A stretch of DNA of 64,000 bases, from positions 276,639-340,638 of the forward strand of contig NZ_JACAOR010000001.1 of NCBI RefSeq assembly GCF_013386115.1. Direction: 5' to 3'. The translations under genes were made by a program, and so were the position numbers. The notes beneath the pieces are model-generated. The model did not search any database and was not told the DNA's origin. It was given only the letters and a program-made list of their open reading frames with translations. Source of the DNA: Pseudomonas gingeri (GTDB lineage: Bacteria > Pseudomonadota > Gammaproteobacteria > Pseudomonadales > Pseudomonadaceae). Position 1 is the first letter of the stretch, and each line of letters begins with the position of its first letter. Shown here piece after piece: positions 7,536-16,162 of this stretch.

Positions 7536-7580
7536 CCTGTATCTGTTACCCAAACCCGCCTCCGAGGCGGGTTTGTTGTT
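7526..7580 (+). terminator. Attenuator: mutually exclusive antiterminator and terminator
   Basis: The terminator is AAACCCGCC (7552-7560), loop TCCGA, GGCGGGTTT (7566-7574), followed by GTTGTTTCTGT. The 5' strand of that stem can instead pair with GGCGGG at 7526-7531 inside the last codons of the leader peptide. A ribosome stalled at the Ile codons (7503-7517) leaves 7526-7531 free, so the antiterminator forms and ilvA is read. A ribosome that reaches the stop codon covers it, so the terminator forms. Pairings are read directly; the mechanism is by analogy with his, trp and ilv leaders. Confidence 0.72.
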
Positions 7581-7617
7581 TCTGTCTCCGAGGCCAAGCG
7601 ATCACCCGGAGAGTCCC

Positions 7618-8673
7618 ATGAGTACCGACACCGCCAGTCAACTATCGAGTAGAGAATCACCGAGTAGCGAATCCCTGTTGCTGGGCAGCTATGTGCGCAA
7701 GATTCTTGCTGCCCCGGTCTACGACCTGGCGATCCGTACGCCGTTGCAGCCGGCCCCGGCGCTGTCCCTGGCGCTGGGCAACCAGATCCTGCTCAAGCGC
7801 GAAGACCTGCAACCGACCTTTTCCTTCAAGATCCGCGGTGCCTACAACAAACTGGTGCAGCTCGACGAAGCCCAGCGCCGTTGTGGCGTGATCACCGCCT
7901 CGGCGGGCAACCATGCCCAGGGTGTGGCGCTGGCGGCGCGGACACTGGGTATCCAGGCAACCATCGTCATGCCCACCAGTACTCCCGAACTCAAGGTGAA
8001 GGGTGTACGCAGCCGCGATGCCATCGCGGTCCTGCACGGCGAGAGCTTTCCTTTCGCCCTGGCCCATGCCTTGAACCTGGCACAGGAGCGCGGCTGCACC
8101 TTTGTCTCGCCGTTCGACGATCCCGAGGTGATTGCCGGCCAGGGTACGGTGGCGATGGAGTTGCTCAACCAGCACCAGGGGGCGCTGGATGCGATCTTCG
8201 TTCCGGTCGGCGGTGGCGGCCTGATCGCCGGGATCGCCGCCTACGTCAAATACCTGCGCCCGCAGGTGCGGATCATCGGCGTCGAGTCGGAACATTCCAA
8301 CTGCCTTCAACTGGCGTTGCAGGCAGGGGAGCGGGTGGTCCTGCCCCGGGTCGGGACTTTCGCCGATGGCGTGGCGGTCGCGCAGATCGGTGCGCATGGG
8401 TTCGAGGTCTGTCGCCGGCATGTCGATGAAGTCATCACCGTCAGCAACGACGAGCTGTGCGGTGCCATCCGCGATATCTACGACGATACCCGGTCCATCA
8501 CCGAGCCCTCGGGGGCATTGGCGGTGGCGGGTATCAGGAAGTATGTGACGCTCAATCGGCTCACGGGCCAGACGCTGGTGGCGATCAACTCCGGCGCCAA
8601 TATCAACTTCGACAGCCTGCGTCATGTCGCGGAACGCGCGGCCCATTGCGAGCCGCGGGTAGCGCTGAGCTGA
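7618..8673 (+). CDS. ilvA: Threonine dehydratase (threonine ammonia-lyase), short form without ACT domains
   Basis: 351 residues of PLP fold type II. The PLP lysine lies in TFSFKIRGAYNKL (about Lys71), the substrate loop is TASAGNHAQGVALAA, and the phosphate loop is VGGGGLIAGIA. It deaminates threonine to 2-oxobutyrate, the first step to isoleucine. Full-length biosynthetic IlvA is about 500 residues with two C-terminal ACT-like domains that bind isoleucine; this protein stops after the catalytic domain. Allosteric control is therefore likely absent, but an Ile-codon attenuator precedes the gene. The start at 7618 follows GGAGAG. It could be a second, TdcB-like paralogue; the leader argues for a biosynthetic role. 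Confidence 0.87.
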   Translation: MSTDTASQLSSRESPSSESLLLGSYVRKILAAPVYDLAIRTPLQPAPALSLALGNQILLKREDLQPTFSFKIRGAYNKLVQLDEAQRRCGVITASAGNHAQGVALAARTLGIQATIVMPTSTPELKVKGVRSRDAIAVLHGESFPFALAHALNLAQERGCTFVSPFDDPEVIAGQGTVAMELLNQHQGALDAIFVPVGGGGLIAGIAAYVKYLRPQVRIIGVESEHSNCLQLALQAGERVVLPRVGTFADGVAVAQIGAHGFEVCRRHVDEVITVSNDELCGAIRDIYDDTRSITEPSGALAVAGIRKYVTLNRLTGQTLVAINSGANINFDSLRHVAERAAHCEPRVALS

Positions 8674-8683
8674 GCGGTGCTGG

Positions 8684-8989
8684 TCAGGGTAGCAACGGGC
8701 GCATGAAGCTGCGCTCGTAGCTGAGGATGAACTTCTTCTCCACCACCGAAGCCACCAGGGCGGCGCTTTCGGGGTCGGTCAGGGCGATATGGCGGTAGCT
8801 TTCGTAGTCGGCCAGGGAGGCGAAGCTGAACAGGCAGTAGGCGATATTGCTTGCGCCCTCCGAGGGCAGGAAGTAGCCGTGATGAGTACCGCCCAGGCGT
8901 TCGACGATACGGATCCAGGCCCTGGAGTAGGCTTCGAAGTCGGCCAGTTGATATGGATCAATGACGTACTTGACGTGGCAGGTGATCAT
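8684..8989 (-). CDS. NIPSNAP family protein
   Basis: 101 residues, single ferredoxin-like alpha/beta (dimeric barrel) domain: ITCHVKYVIDPYQLADFEAY, WIRIVERLGGTHHGYFLP, then YCLFSFASLADYESYRHIAL and an end with FILSYERSFMRPLLP. These are the marks of short bacterial NIPSNAP proteins, whose biochemical role is not settled. It lies convergent to ilvA (10 bases apart) and 18 bases downstream of the ecotin stop on the same strand, so it may be read through from ecotin. Confidence 0.82.
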   Translation of the reverse strand: MITCHVKYVIDPYQLADFEAYSRAWIRIVERLGGTHHGYFLPSEGASNIAYCLFSFASLADYESYRHIALTDPESAALVASVVEKKFILSYERSFMRPLLP

Positions 8990-9007
8990 GCAGGCATTCC
9001 CTGGCGG

Positions 9008-9490
9008 TTATTCACTGACGGCTTTCTTGGTCAGCTTGGACGGGGTCCAGATGCGGTAGCGGATTTCCACGTCGTCCGGGGCGTAGATCACCAGCGGCAG
9101 CTTGCTGTTGTAGCGCAGCATGTAGCCGGTGCCGATCACCGGGACAAAGTCTTTCTTGGCCTTGGCGCCGGGCGGGCAGGCCATCAGCGTGGATACCGGT
9201 CCGCTGACGCTTTCCAGGCGGTAGTAGGAGTAGCTCCAGCCTTCCAGGTTCTTCTCGTCGAGATTGCCGCCCAGGCGTTTCTGGTTGCAGTCGACGGGCA
9301 GGGTCTTGCCGGCGATGATTTCCACCCGGTGATCGGAGTCCTTGGTCATCTTCGGTACCCGGATGACCGTGCGGGTGAAGCCGTCTTCCGCTTTCGGGAA
9401 GGGGGCCAGGTCCGATTTGTCGGCGGCGACCGCGCTGGCGGCAGTGGTCAAGGCCAGCAGGAATGTGGCGGCGATAGTCGTCGAATTCAT
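9008..9490 (-). CDS. eco: Ecotin, periplasmic serine protease inhibitor
   Basis: 160 residues with a signal peptide ending TAASAVAADKSD. The mature part follows ecotin throughout: APFPKAEDGFTRTVIRVP, VEIIAGKTLPVDCN, RLGGNLDEKNLEGWSYSYY, VSGPVSTLMACPPG, GYMLRYNSKLPLVIYAPDDVE and YRIWTP. The P1 reactive-site Met of E. coli ecotin (STMMACP) is conserved as STLMACP, and the Cys of the loop disulphide is present. Ecotin dimers inhibit trypsin-, chymotrypsin- and elastase-type proteases and protect against host enzymes. The serralysins at 26-37 kb are metalloproteases and not expected targets. Confidence 0.95.
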   Translation of the reverse strand: MNSTTIAATFLLALTTAASAVAADKSDLAPFPKAEDGFTRTVIRVPKMTKDSDHRVEIIAGKTLPVDCNQKRLGGNLDEKNLEGWSYSYYRLESVSGPVSTLMACPPGAKAKKDFVPVIGTGYMLRYNSKLPLVIYAPDDVEIRYRIWTPSKLTKKAVSE

Positions 9491-9922
9491 GAGCTCTCTT
9501 GCCCTGTCAGGAGGGAGCTATCCCTCGTGTGAGTGGCGCAGTCCGGGCGGTATGCCGGAGGGCTGCGGTGGTTTCTGTCCGGGTGCCCCGATCAAGTTGC
9601 CAAGATAAGGGCAAATTGCACTATGCCAAAGCACTTTTCTTGCATTCTGCATAGCGTCACTTTGCTATTAGTGGGTCAAAGTCATTGTTTTTCCAGCAAA
9701 CAATTATTCATCTCGACGGGCATGTTTCCTGCTGTATTGGAAAGACACCCACCGGCCCGATTGTCGGACGAATAACCTTAACAGTCGGAAAAAAACGGCC
9801 TAGTCTTGAAGGTGGTTTCGTTGTCCAGGATAGGGCGGAGCGGGCCAATCGTGGGTTGTAAGACGGCCACTGGCCGTTGCCACAATAAAATCTGGCAGCC
9901 TCATAGAACGGAGAGAGTCGCC
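9491..9922. other. Intergenic region without a supported gene
   Basis: 432 bases between the divergent ecotin and DUF1652 genes. Short open frames here lack ribosome sites and protein-like sequence. The stretch 9610-9720 is AT-rich and probably holds the promoters. No clear -35/-10 pair, repeat or terminator was recognised. Confidence 0.6.
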
Positions 9923-10192
9923 ATGCTATCGCTATCAACGCTGGAGTTACGCAACATCATTGAAAGCAGTTTCCTGCCGATGCGCTGCCAATGCACCCTG
10001 GGGGCCGATGAGTCCCTGACCGTGAAAGTGTTCGACAAGAAATCCGAACGGGTGGACCTGGTGGTGACCGGGATCTGCGCCTCGAAGCTGGACAGCAATC
10101 GGGCCATTTCCGAACTGATCGCCGAACTGCGCTACGACCTTGAACATGGCCAGGACGGTCATTACGGCGAGGCGCGGGCGCGGGCTCGTTGA
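9923..10192 (+). CDS. DUF1652 domain protein
   Basis: 89 residues, started at the ATG preceded by GGAGAGAG. The sequence LSTLELRNIIESSFLPMRCQC, SLTVKVFDKKSERVDLVVTGI and SNRAISELIAELRYDLE matches the small DUF1652 family that is common and multi-copy in Pseudomonas. No function is known; the fold appears alpha-beta with no catalytic residues. It stands alone, with its own leader, 168 bases upstream of pgm. A divergent relative is encoded at 15700-15990 on the other strand. Confidence 0.85.
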   Translation: MLSLSTLELRNIIESSFLPMRCQCTLGADESLTVKVFDKKSERVDLVVTGICASKLDSNRAISELIAELRYDLEHGQDGHYGEARARAR

Positions 10193-10360
10193 AACACCCC
10201 GGCTGACTTCATCTTCTTCTTTGCCGACGCCCCCGGCAGGCAGGGGGCGTCGCCTGCAGAAAATCTTTCCCGCCCTGGGATAGATACCTTAACGCCAGTG
10301 TCGAACTGCCAGTAAACTGCGCGCTTTCCCCCTCGTACTCTTGATTTCCAGAGGTTTTGC

Positions 10361-12007
10361 ATGACACTCAGTCCTTTTGCGGGCAAACCGGCACCGGCAC
10401 AGCTGCTGGTAGATATCCCGCGACTGGTATCGGCCTATTACACCGGCCAGCCCGATGCAGCGATCTCCACCCAGCGTGTCGCCTTCGGCACCTCCGGGCA
10501 TCGGGGCAGTTCGTTCGAGCTGAGTTTCAATGAATGGCACGTCCTGGCCATCAGCCAGGCCATCTGCCTGTACCGCCAGTCCCAGGGGATCGATGGTCCG
10601 TTGTTCGTCGGCATCGACACCCATGCGCTGTCCACCCCGGCCGGTGCCAGTGCCCTGGAAGTCTTTGCCGCCAACGGCGTGCACACCATGATTGCCCAGG
10701 GGGATGAATACACGCCGACGCCGGCGGTGTCCCATGCCATCATCTGCTACAACCGTGGCCGTACTTCCGGCCTGGCGGATGGCGTGGTGATCACCCCGTC
10801 CCACAACCCGCCGGAAAGCGGTGGCTTCAAGTACAACCCGCCCAATGGCGGTCCCGCCGATACCCACATCACCAAGTGGATCGAAGCCAAGGCCAACGAA
10901 CTGCTGGGCAACCAACTGGCCGGCGTGCAGCGCATCAGCTACGAGAAGGCGCTCAAGGCCGACACCACGCACCGTCATGACTACCTCAACAGCTATGTCG
11001 CCGACCTGGTCAATGTCATCGACATGGACGTCATCCGTGGCGCCAACCTGCGCCTGGGCGTCGATCCCCTGGGGGGTGCCGGCGTGCGCTACTGGTCGGC
11101 GATCGCCGATCACTACCGGTTGAACCTGGAGGTGGTGAATACCGAGGTCGACCCGACCTTCCGTTTCATGTGCGTCGACTGGGACGGCAAGATCCGCATG
11201 GACCCGTCCTCCAGCCATGCGATGCAGGGCCTGATCGGCCTGAAGGAGCGTTTCGACGTGGCCTTCGCCTGCGATCCGGACCATGACCGCCACGGTATCG
11301 TCACTCCGTCCGGTGGCCTGCTGGCGCCGAACAGCTACCTGGCGGTGTCCATCGACTACCTGTTCCAGAATCGTCCGCAGTGGCGCAGCGATGCCGCGGT
11401 CGGCAAGACCGTGGTCAGCAGCGGTCTGATCGACCGCGTGGCGGCACGCCTGGGGCGGCGCCTGTACGAAGTGCCGGTGGGCTTCAAGTGGTTTGCCGAC
11501 GGCCTGTTCGACGGCTCCCTCGGCTTTGGTGGCGAGGAGAGTGCCGGGGCGTCGTTCCTGCGCAAGGATGGCAGCGTCTGGTCCACCGACAAGGACGGCC
11601 TGATCCCGGCGCTGCTGGCGGCGGAAATGACCTCGCGTACCGGGCGCGACCCGAGCCAGATCTACCGTGGCCTGACCGACGAACTGGGCGAACCGTTCTC
11701 CGTGCGCGTCGATGCCAAGGCGACGCCGGCGCAGAAGGCGCTGCTGAGCAAGCTGTCGCCGGAGCAGGTGACCTCGACGCAACTGGCCGGCGAAGCGATT
11801 CAACAGATTCTCAGCCATGCGCCGGGTAACGATCAGGCGATCGGTGGGCTGAAGGTCATGACCGAGAACGGCTGGTTCGCCGCGCGGCCTTCGGGTACCG
11901 AGGATATCTACAAGATCTACGCCGAGAGCTTTATCGGCGACGATCACCTCAAGCGCCTGGTGGCAGAGGCCCAGGTGCTGGTGGACGGAGCTATTTCCGC
12001 CAACTGA
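10361..12007 (+). CDS. pgm: Phosphoglucomutase (alpha-D-glucose phosphate specific)
   Basis: 548 residues, the length of the E. coli Pgm type. It interconverts glucose 1-phosphate and glucose 6-phosphate and so feeds UDP-glucose, trehalose and glycogen-type synthesis. Motifs: [10 protein letters not shown] at the N-terminus, the phosphoserine loop [20 protein letters not shown], the metal loop [12 protein letters not shown], the sugar loop [11 protein letters not shown], and the phosphate loop [17 protein letters not shown]. All catalytic residues are intact. It ends just before a strong terminator. UDP-glucose made via Pgm is the substrate line of Ugd and ArnA encoded at 41-48 kb, though the genes are not linked in one operon. 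Confidence 0.95.
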   Translation: MTLSPFAGKPAPAQLLVDIPRLVSAYYTGQPDAAISTQRVAFGTSGHRGSSFELSFNEWHVLAISQAICLYRQSQGIDGPLFVGIDTHALSTPAGASALEVFAANGVHTMIAQGDEYTPTPAVSHAIICYNRGRTSGLADGVVITPSHNPPESGGFKYNPPNGGPADTHITKWIEAKANELLGNQLAGVQRISYEKALKADTTHRHDYLNSYVADLVNVIDMDVIRGANLRLGVDPLGGAGVRYWSAIADHYRLNLEVVNTEVDPTFRFMCVDWDGKIRMDPSSSHAMQGLIGLKERFDVAFACDPDHDRHGIVTPSGGLLAPNSYLAVSIDYLFQNRPQWRSDAAVGKTVVSSGLIDRVAARLGRRLYEVPVGFKWFADGLFDGSLGFGGEESAGASFLRKDGSVWSTDKDGLIPALLAAEMTSRTGRDPSQIYRGLTDELGEPFSVRVDAKATPAQKALLSKLSPEQVTSTQLAGEAIQQILSHAPGNDQAIGGLKVMTENGWFAARPSGTEDIYKIYAESFIGDDHLKRLVAEAQVLVDGAISAN

Positions 12008-12028
12008 TCCAGGCTTGATCTGCCATGC

Positions 12029-12068
12029 AAAAGGGGTGAGCGACCTGCGTCGCCCACCCCTTTTTTTT
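12029..12068 (+). terminator. Rho-independent terminator of pgm
   Basis: AAAAGGGGTG-A-GCGA, loop CCTGCG, TCGC-C-CACCCCTTTT, followed by a run of eight T in total (12061-12068). It starts 22 bases after the pgm stop. The stem is strong and the T-run is long. Confidence 0.9.
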
Positions 12069-12078
12069 GAGCATTTTT

Positions 12079-12185
12079 GATCGTTCCCACGCTCTGCGTG
12101 GGCATGCAGCCCGTGACGCTCTGCGTCACAAAGCGGACGCAGAGCCTCCGATGAGGCATTCCCACGCTGGAGCGTGGGAACGATC
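12079..12185. repeat. GTTCCCACGC intergenic repeat with inverted ends
   Basis: A 107-base element bounded by GATCGTTCCCACGCT and AGCGTGGGAACGATC, with an internal GTGACGCTCTGCGTCAC palindrome. It sits between the convergent pgm and pirin genes. Related copies lie at 21969-22040 and 41351-41554. It encodes nothing; its dense palindromes would fold strongly in RNA. Confidence 0.85.
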
Positions 12186-12192
12186 AGGGCTT

Positions 12193-12891
12193 CTATGCCA
12201 GGTCCACCAGAATGATCTCGCTGTCCTGCACGGCGGTGATCCGCAGCACCTCTTCCTCGGCCACGGCCACGCCGTCACGTGCTTCGGCGCGCAGGCCATT
12301 GACCTCGATCACTCCGGTGGCCGGCACCAGGTAGGCGCGGCGCTTGCCGTCCAGGCGGTATTCGGCGCTTTCACCGGCCTTCAGGTTGGCGGCGACCAGG
12401 CGGGCATCGGCACGAATCCGCAGGCTCTGGTCGTCGCCGGCCTTGCCACTGGCGAGGGTGACGAAACCTTCGCCACGCTCGCCCTTGGGAAACGGCTTGG
12501 CACCCCAGGAGGGAGCCGAGCCGGCTTCGTTGGGGATGATCCAGATCTGGAAGATCCTGGTGGGTGTCGATTCCAGGTTGTACTCGCTGTGGGCTATCCC
12601 GGTGCCGGCGCTCATCACCTGGACATCGCCGGCTTCGGTGCGACCCTTGTTGCCAAGGTTGTCCTCGTGGCTGATGGCACCTTCGCGGACATAGGTGATG
12701 ATTTCCATGTCCCGGTGCGGGTGTTGCGGAAAACCGGTGCCAGGGGCGATCACATCGTCGTTCCAGACCCGCAGGTTGCCCCAGTTCATGCGCTGCGGAT
12801 CATGGTATTCGGCGAACGAAAAGTGGTGGTGCGCATCCAGCCAGCCGTGGTGAGCGCCGCCCAGGGTGTTGAAGGGCCTGAGTTGCAGCAT
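12193..12891 (-). CDS. Pirin family protein (possible quercetinase-like bicupin)
   Basis: 232 residues, a normal pirin length. The N-terminal cupin carries the metal ligands in GTGFPQHPHRDMEIITYV and GTGIAHSEYN (His, His, His, Glu), with NWGNLRVWNDDVI and IFQIWIIPNEAGSAPSWG as further pirin signatures. The C-terminal cupin (AEYRLDGKRRAYLVPATGVIEVNG) lacks metal ligands, as usual. Bacterial pirins include quercetin 2,3-dioxygenases and redox-sensing partners of other enzymes; which applies here is open. The start at 12891 is chosen because the upstream extension runs into a non-coding region with a dyad. Confidence 0.88.
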   Translation of the reverse strand: MLQLRPFNTLGGAHHGWLDAHHHFSFAEYHDPQRMNWGNLRVWNDDVIAPGTGFPQHPHRDMEIITYVREGAISHEDNLGNKGRTEAGDVQVMSAGTGIAHSEYNLESTPTRIFQIWIIPNEAGSAPSWGAKPFPKGERGEGFVTLASGKAGDDQSLRIRADARLVAANLKAGESAEYRLDGKRRAYLVPATGVIEVNGLRAEARDGVAVAEEEVLRITAVQDSEIILVDLA

Positions 12892-12982
12892 GAGTCTTCT
12901 CCTGTTCAGGTTCGTCGTGGGCTGGCGCGGGCCAGGGCAGGACGGTGACCGGTTGATGATGGTCCTATGATCGATCAAACCA

Positions 12983-13025
12983 ATATCGATAAAAAGCGTA
13001 AATAATGCTTCAAAACAATCGATAT
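12983..13025. promoter_or_regulatory. Dyad ATATCGAT...ATCGATAT upstream of the pirin gene
   Basis: Perfect 8-base arms (12983-12990 and 13018-13025) with a 27-base centre, which also holds AGC...GCT. The site lies ~95 bases upstream of the pirin start. A pair of half-sites this far apart suits a LysR-type or tetrameric regulator, but no such gene is next to it. Inference only. Confidence 0.35.
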
Positions 13026-13171
13026 AGTTGATGTGTTTCCGTGCCTCCAATGATGTCTCCACTTTCAATTCGTCGCCTAAACAGCTGATAGACAAGCAAT
13101 TGACTAGAACTCCAGGCGTAATGGAGCGACCATAGGCCTCCCGTCCGGACAGCCTCAGACCTGGAGTCAGC

Positions 13172-15637
13172 GTGTCGTCATACACCCCCGAACCGCCCGC
13201 CGAACTTTCCTCCCTGGCCCAGTTGCCGCTGCTCAAGCGCCTGATGGCCCGCCTGCTGGGCAGTGGCCTGAGCCGGCTGCGGGCGCAGCACGTGGCGTCC
13301 TGGTTGCAGGGGCAGGCGGATGGCTTCCGTAGCGGCCACAGTGCCGGCGTGGAATACGGTTACCAGGAAGGGCGCGCCGACGGCCTGGAAGAGGGGCGGC
13401 AGGTGTTGCTGATCCGCGATACGCGCCCTGCGGAACACCGCGCGCCCGGGGTCGACGGCAACCTGTTCGACGACTGGCGCCTGCCGCTGGGGGCCGAGCT
13501 GAAGAAGCTCATCAAGGCGGACGTTGCCCGCCTGTTGCCGGCCCATGCGCAGCCGAGCACGGCGCAATGGAAGATGATCTTCAGCGACACGCCGTCAACT
13601 TCGGTGATCGCCGGGGCCGGCGCGGGGAAATCGACGTCACTGGTCCTGCGTATTCTCTTGCTGACCCACTACCTGGGTTTCGAACTCGATTCGCTGACCG
13701 TGGTGACCTTTACCCGTGAGTCACGCAAGGACTTCATTGCCAAGCTGATCGAGGTCTTTGCGTTATGGGGGCGTTCCCTCAGCCTCAGGGAAGCCCGGGA
13801 CGTGGTGCGCACCTTTCATTCGCGGATCCTGCCGATGGTCCGCAGCCTGCCGGGTTTTGCCCAGTTGCAGGCGTTCGAGAACCTCAGTGCGCGCACGCTG
13901 TTCGAGGACGAGGGCGCCGACAGCAATCCCTTCGACCTGCGGATCAATGACGCCCAGCGCCAGCAGCTCAATGCCTGCTACCACCGGTTGTATCGCGATG
14001 AACCCCGTTTCCGCGAAATCCTGGTGCCGCTGTACAAGCATGCATTGCAACTCAAGGAGCTGGAGCAGGATCACCCGGACGTACAGAAGCGCATGGCGGT
14101 GACCGAGCTCGCCTCCAGGCGCGACGAGGAGCTGTGCGATACCGTCGAGGACCTGTGGTTTCGCGCTGGTGCCTGGCCGATCGAAGGGATCGAGCCGAAT
14201 CGCGAGACGGTCGATATCAATGGCTCGCCCTTTCATTGCCATGGCTATATCCCGGAGCTGGATGCCTGGGTGGTCCTGGGTTTCGACCCGCGGGAAAGTC
14301 CGCAGATCACGCGTCCGGGCTCACGCCTGACGGTGCGCGCGGAGTGGGCGGTGAAGCGCACCCTGTTTCAAGCTTTCTGTCGTAAGCCTTTGATATGGCT
14401 TGATAGTTACGAATCGGCAAAGCGGGTTTTGTCCTCCCTGGGTGGCGATGCCACGGCCGGTCCCGGCTTCGATTACAAGGTCAAGGGTGAGCTTGCCTCG
14501 GCGCCTTTGCTCGATTGTTTTGTCATGGCAGCCGGGTTTATCGAGAACCTTGGCCTGGACGTCAATGTTGCCGTGGGGCAGATGAGTTTTGCCCAGGATG
14601 ACCCGGACCGGTTCTTCTTCGAAGCCCTGAGTCTGTTCTGGAAGGCCCTGGAGGCGCATCTGCTTGCGCAATCGCCGCCGATCATGACCTATAACCGGAT
14701 GTTCTCGCTGTTCGGCGAGAACAGCCCGGAAAACCAGGCCTTGCTCAGCGACGAGCTGCTGCGACCGTTGTCGCACCTGATGATCGACGAGTTCCAGGAT
14801 GTTTCACCGCAGATCGTCTCCTGGCTGCGGGCCAGCCTGCGGGAGATCCGTCGACGCGGCCCGGCCCTGCATGTCGGGCGTGGGGCGCAGCATTCATCCC
14901 TGCTGTGCGTGGGCGATGACTGGCAGTCGATCTATGGCTGGCGGGGCAGCTCGCCCAAGTACTTCATGGAGTTCGGCAAGGAGTTTCCGTCGCCGGCGAC
15001 CACCCGGGTGATGCTCAGCGACAACTACCGCAGTCACCAGCACATCATCGACGCGGCCGAACATATCGTGCGGGCGGCCCCGGCCATCGCCGGGAAAAAG
15101 GCCAGGGCTGCGGGAGCGTCGAAGGACGTGTTGCCGGTGAATATCCTCGATCGGGACGATGCGGCGCTGGGCCGGCGCCTGGCAGAGCACTATCGGAATG
15201 GCGACAGTATCTTGATGCTATTTCGAAAAAGTAGCGATAAGTTATTGATTGAAGAGCATATTCAGTCAACAGTTAATGTTGATTCTAGCTTGCCTTTCGA
15301 GCAGCGCCGGCTCAAGCAGTTGACCTATCACAGCTCCAAGGGCCTGCAAGCCGATGCGGTGTTCCTGCTCGGCGATTGCCTGCACCTGACCCGCTCACCC
15401 TACAAGAACCAGGTTTACCGGATGGCGGGACTGGGCAGGGATGGCGATGCCGAGCCGTACGACAACGCGCAGAAAGACGAGATCCTGCGCCTGGCCTATG
15501 TCGGGATCACCCGGGCGGTGAAGCACTGCTATTGGTATCTGGATGGGCAGGATGCCCAGGCGGCGAACGCGCCCAAGGCATCCGATCGGATTGCCGGAGG
15601 CAAGGCGTTCTTTGCCGATTTGCGCGTCAGGTCATGA
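13172..15637 (+). CDS. UvrD/HelD-like superfamily 1 DNA helicase
   Basis: 821 residues; a GTG start at 13172 follows GGAG by five bases. Helicase motifs in order: Walker A VIAGAGAGKSTSLVLRIL (~residue 146), VVTFTRESRKDF (Ia), motif II LMIDEFQDVSPQ (~538), motif III VGDDWQSIYGWRGSSP, motif IV LSDNYRSHQHII, motif V TYHSSKGLQADAVFLLGD and motif VI RLAYVGITRAVKHCYWY. The GDDWQSIY and SKGLQAD wording resembles E. coli helicase IV (HelD) more than UvrD or Rep. About 390 residues separate motifs I and II, and ~140 residues precede motif I, including a Gly/Glu-rich stretch (GYQEGRADGLEEGRQ). A role in DNA repair or recombination is likely; a defence role is possible but unsupported by neighbours. Confidence 0.85.
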   Translation: MSSYTPEPPAELSSLAQLPLLKRLMARLLGSGLSRLRAQHVASWLQGQADGFRSGHSAGVEYGYQEGRADGLEEGRQVLLIRDTRPAEHRAPGVDGNLFDDWRLPLGAELKKLIKADVARLLPAHAQPSTAQWKMIFSDTPSTSVIAGAGAGKSTSLVLRILLLTHYLGFELDSLTVVTFTRESRKDFIAKLIEVFALWGRSLSLREARDVVRTFHSRILPMVRSLPGFAQLQAFENLSARTLFEDEGADSNPFDLRINDAQRQQLNACYHRLYRDEPRFREILVPLYKHALQLKELEQDHPDVQKRMAVTELASRRDEELCDTVEDLWFRAGAWPIEGIEPNRETVDINGSPFHCHGYIPELDAWVVLGFDPRESPQITRPGSRLTVRAEWAVKRTLFQAFCRKPLIWLDSYESAKRVLSSLGGDATAGPGFDYKVKGELASAPLLDCFVMAAGFIENLGLDVNVAVGQMSFAQDDPDRFFFEALSLFWKALEAHLLAQSPPIMTYNRMFSLFGENSPENQALLSDELLRPLSHLMIDEFQDVSPQIVSWLRASLREIRRRGPALHVGRGAQHSSLLCVGDDWQSIYGWRGSSPKYFMEFGKEFPSPATTRVMLSDNYRSHQHIIDAAEHIVRAAPAIAGKKARAAGASKDVLPVNILDRDDAALGRRLAEHYRNGDSILMLFRKSSDKLLIEEHIQSTVNVDSSLPFEQRRLKQLTYHSSKGLQADAVFLLGDCLHLTRSPYKNQVYRMAGLGRDGDAEPYDNAQKDEILRLAYVGITRAVKHCYWYLDGQDAQAANAPKASDRIAGGKAFFADLRVRS

Positions 15638-15699
15638 ATGGGGAAGGGTTGTCACCAATTCCCACGCCAGTCCCCATGGTCCCTTTGCAGATCATGGCT

Positions 15700-15990
15700 T
15701 CAGGCCAGCGCCTTCAGGCTCTGCGGGGGCACAAAGGACTCGAGTTCGGCCTCGACCGCCTCGATGATGCGTTCCACATCGGCGGCATTCATCACCGTGG
15801 CGCAGGGGATCCCGGCAATGGCGATCAGGGTTTCGCCACTGGCCCGGTCGAACAGACGGGCGATCAGGCTGCCCGGTGCGTCCATGGTGGCTTCGAAACC
15901 CAAGGGGTGAAAATGCCAGCGCATCAATTGGCAGGCATTGGGGAAGGTGACCTTGCTGAAGATTTTGCTCATGGTGCCCACCTGTTTCAT
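15700..15990 (-). CDS. Divergent DUF1652-like protein
   Basis: 96 residues. The core (FPNACQLMRWHFHPLGFEATM, SLIARLFDRASGETLIAIAGI, DVERIIEAVEAELESF) lines up position by position with the DUF1652 protein at 9923-10192 (SFLPMRC..., SLTVKVFDKKSERVDLVVTGI, SELIAELRYDLE). It is therefore called as a paralogue from the sequence alone. Either of two starts may be used: the ATG at 15990 (AGGAAG upstream) or at 15972 (AGGTGG upstream). It is convergent with the helicase gene. No function known. Confidence 0.7.
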   Translation of the reverse strand: MKQVGTMSKIFSKVTFPNACQLMRWHFHPLGFEATMDAPGSLIARLFDRASGETLIAIAGIPCATVMNAADVERIIEAVEAELESFVPPQSLKALA

Positions 15991-16162
15991 TGAGCGCTTC
16001 CTTTTGCTCGCGGGTAGGAACGGAAGGACCTCATGGTCCGACCTGGCCGAGTGCTAAAAATAGCACTCGTTCGCAACGGACAGGAGAGTTTTTTCAGGCC
16101 GTTCGGCGATTGTTTTCGTGTAATTTGATCTGTGTCATAACTCACCCTCATTTGAGCGCTCC

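Noticed and set aside
9533..9775. 80-codon frame upstream of the DUF1652 gene
   Set aside because: No ribosome site, and the peptide is not protein-like.
12193..13236. Long form of the pirin protein (347 codons)
   Set aside because: The added N-terminus crosses the AT-rich dyad region and has no pirin similarity; the start at 12891 gives the normal family length.
13172..15637. Anti-phage defence island around the helicase
   Set aside because: Neighbours (pgm, pirin, DUF1652, SnoaL-AraC) are housekeeping or metabolic; no nuclease, methylase or other defence gene is adjacent.
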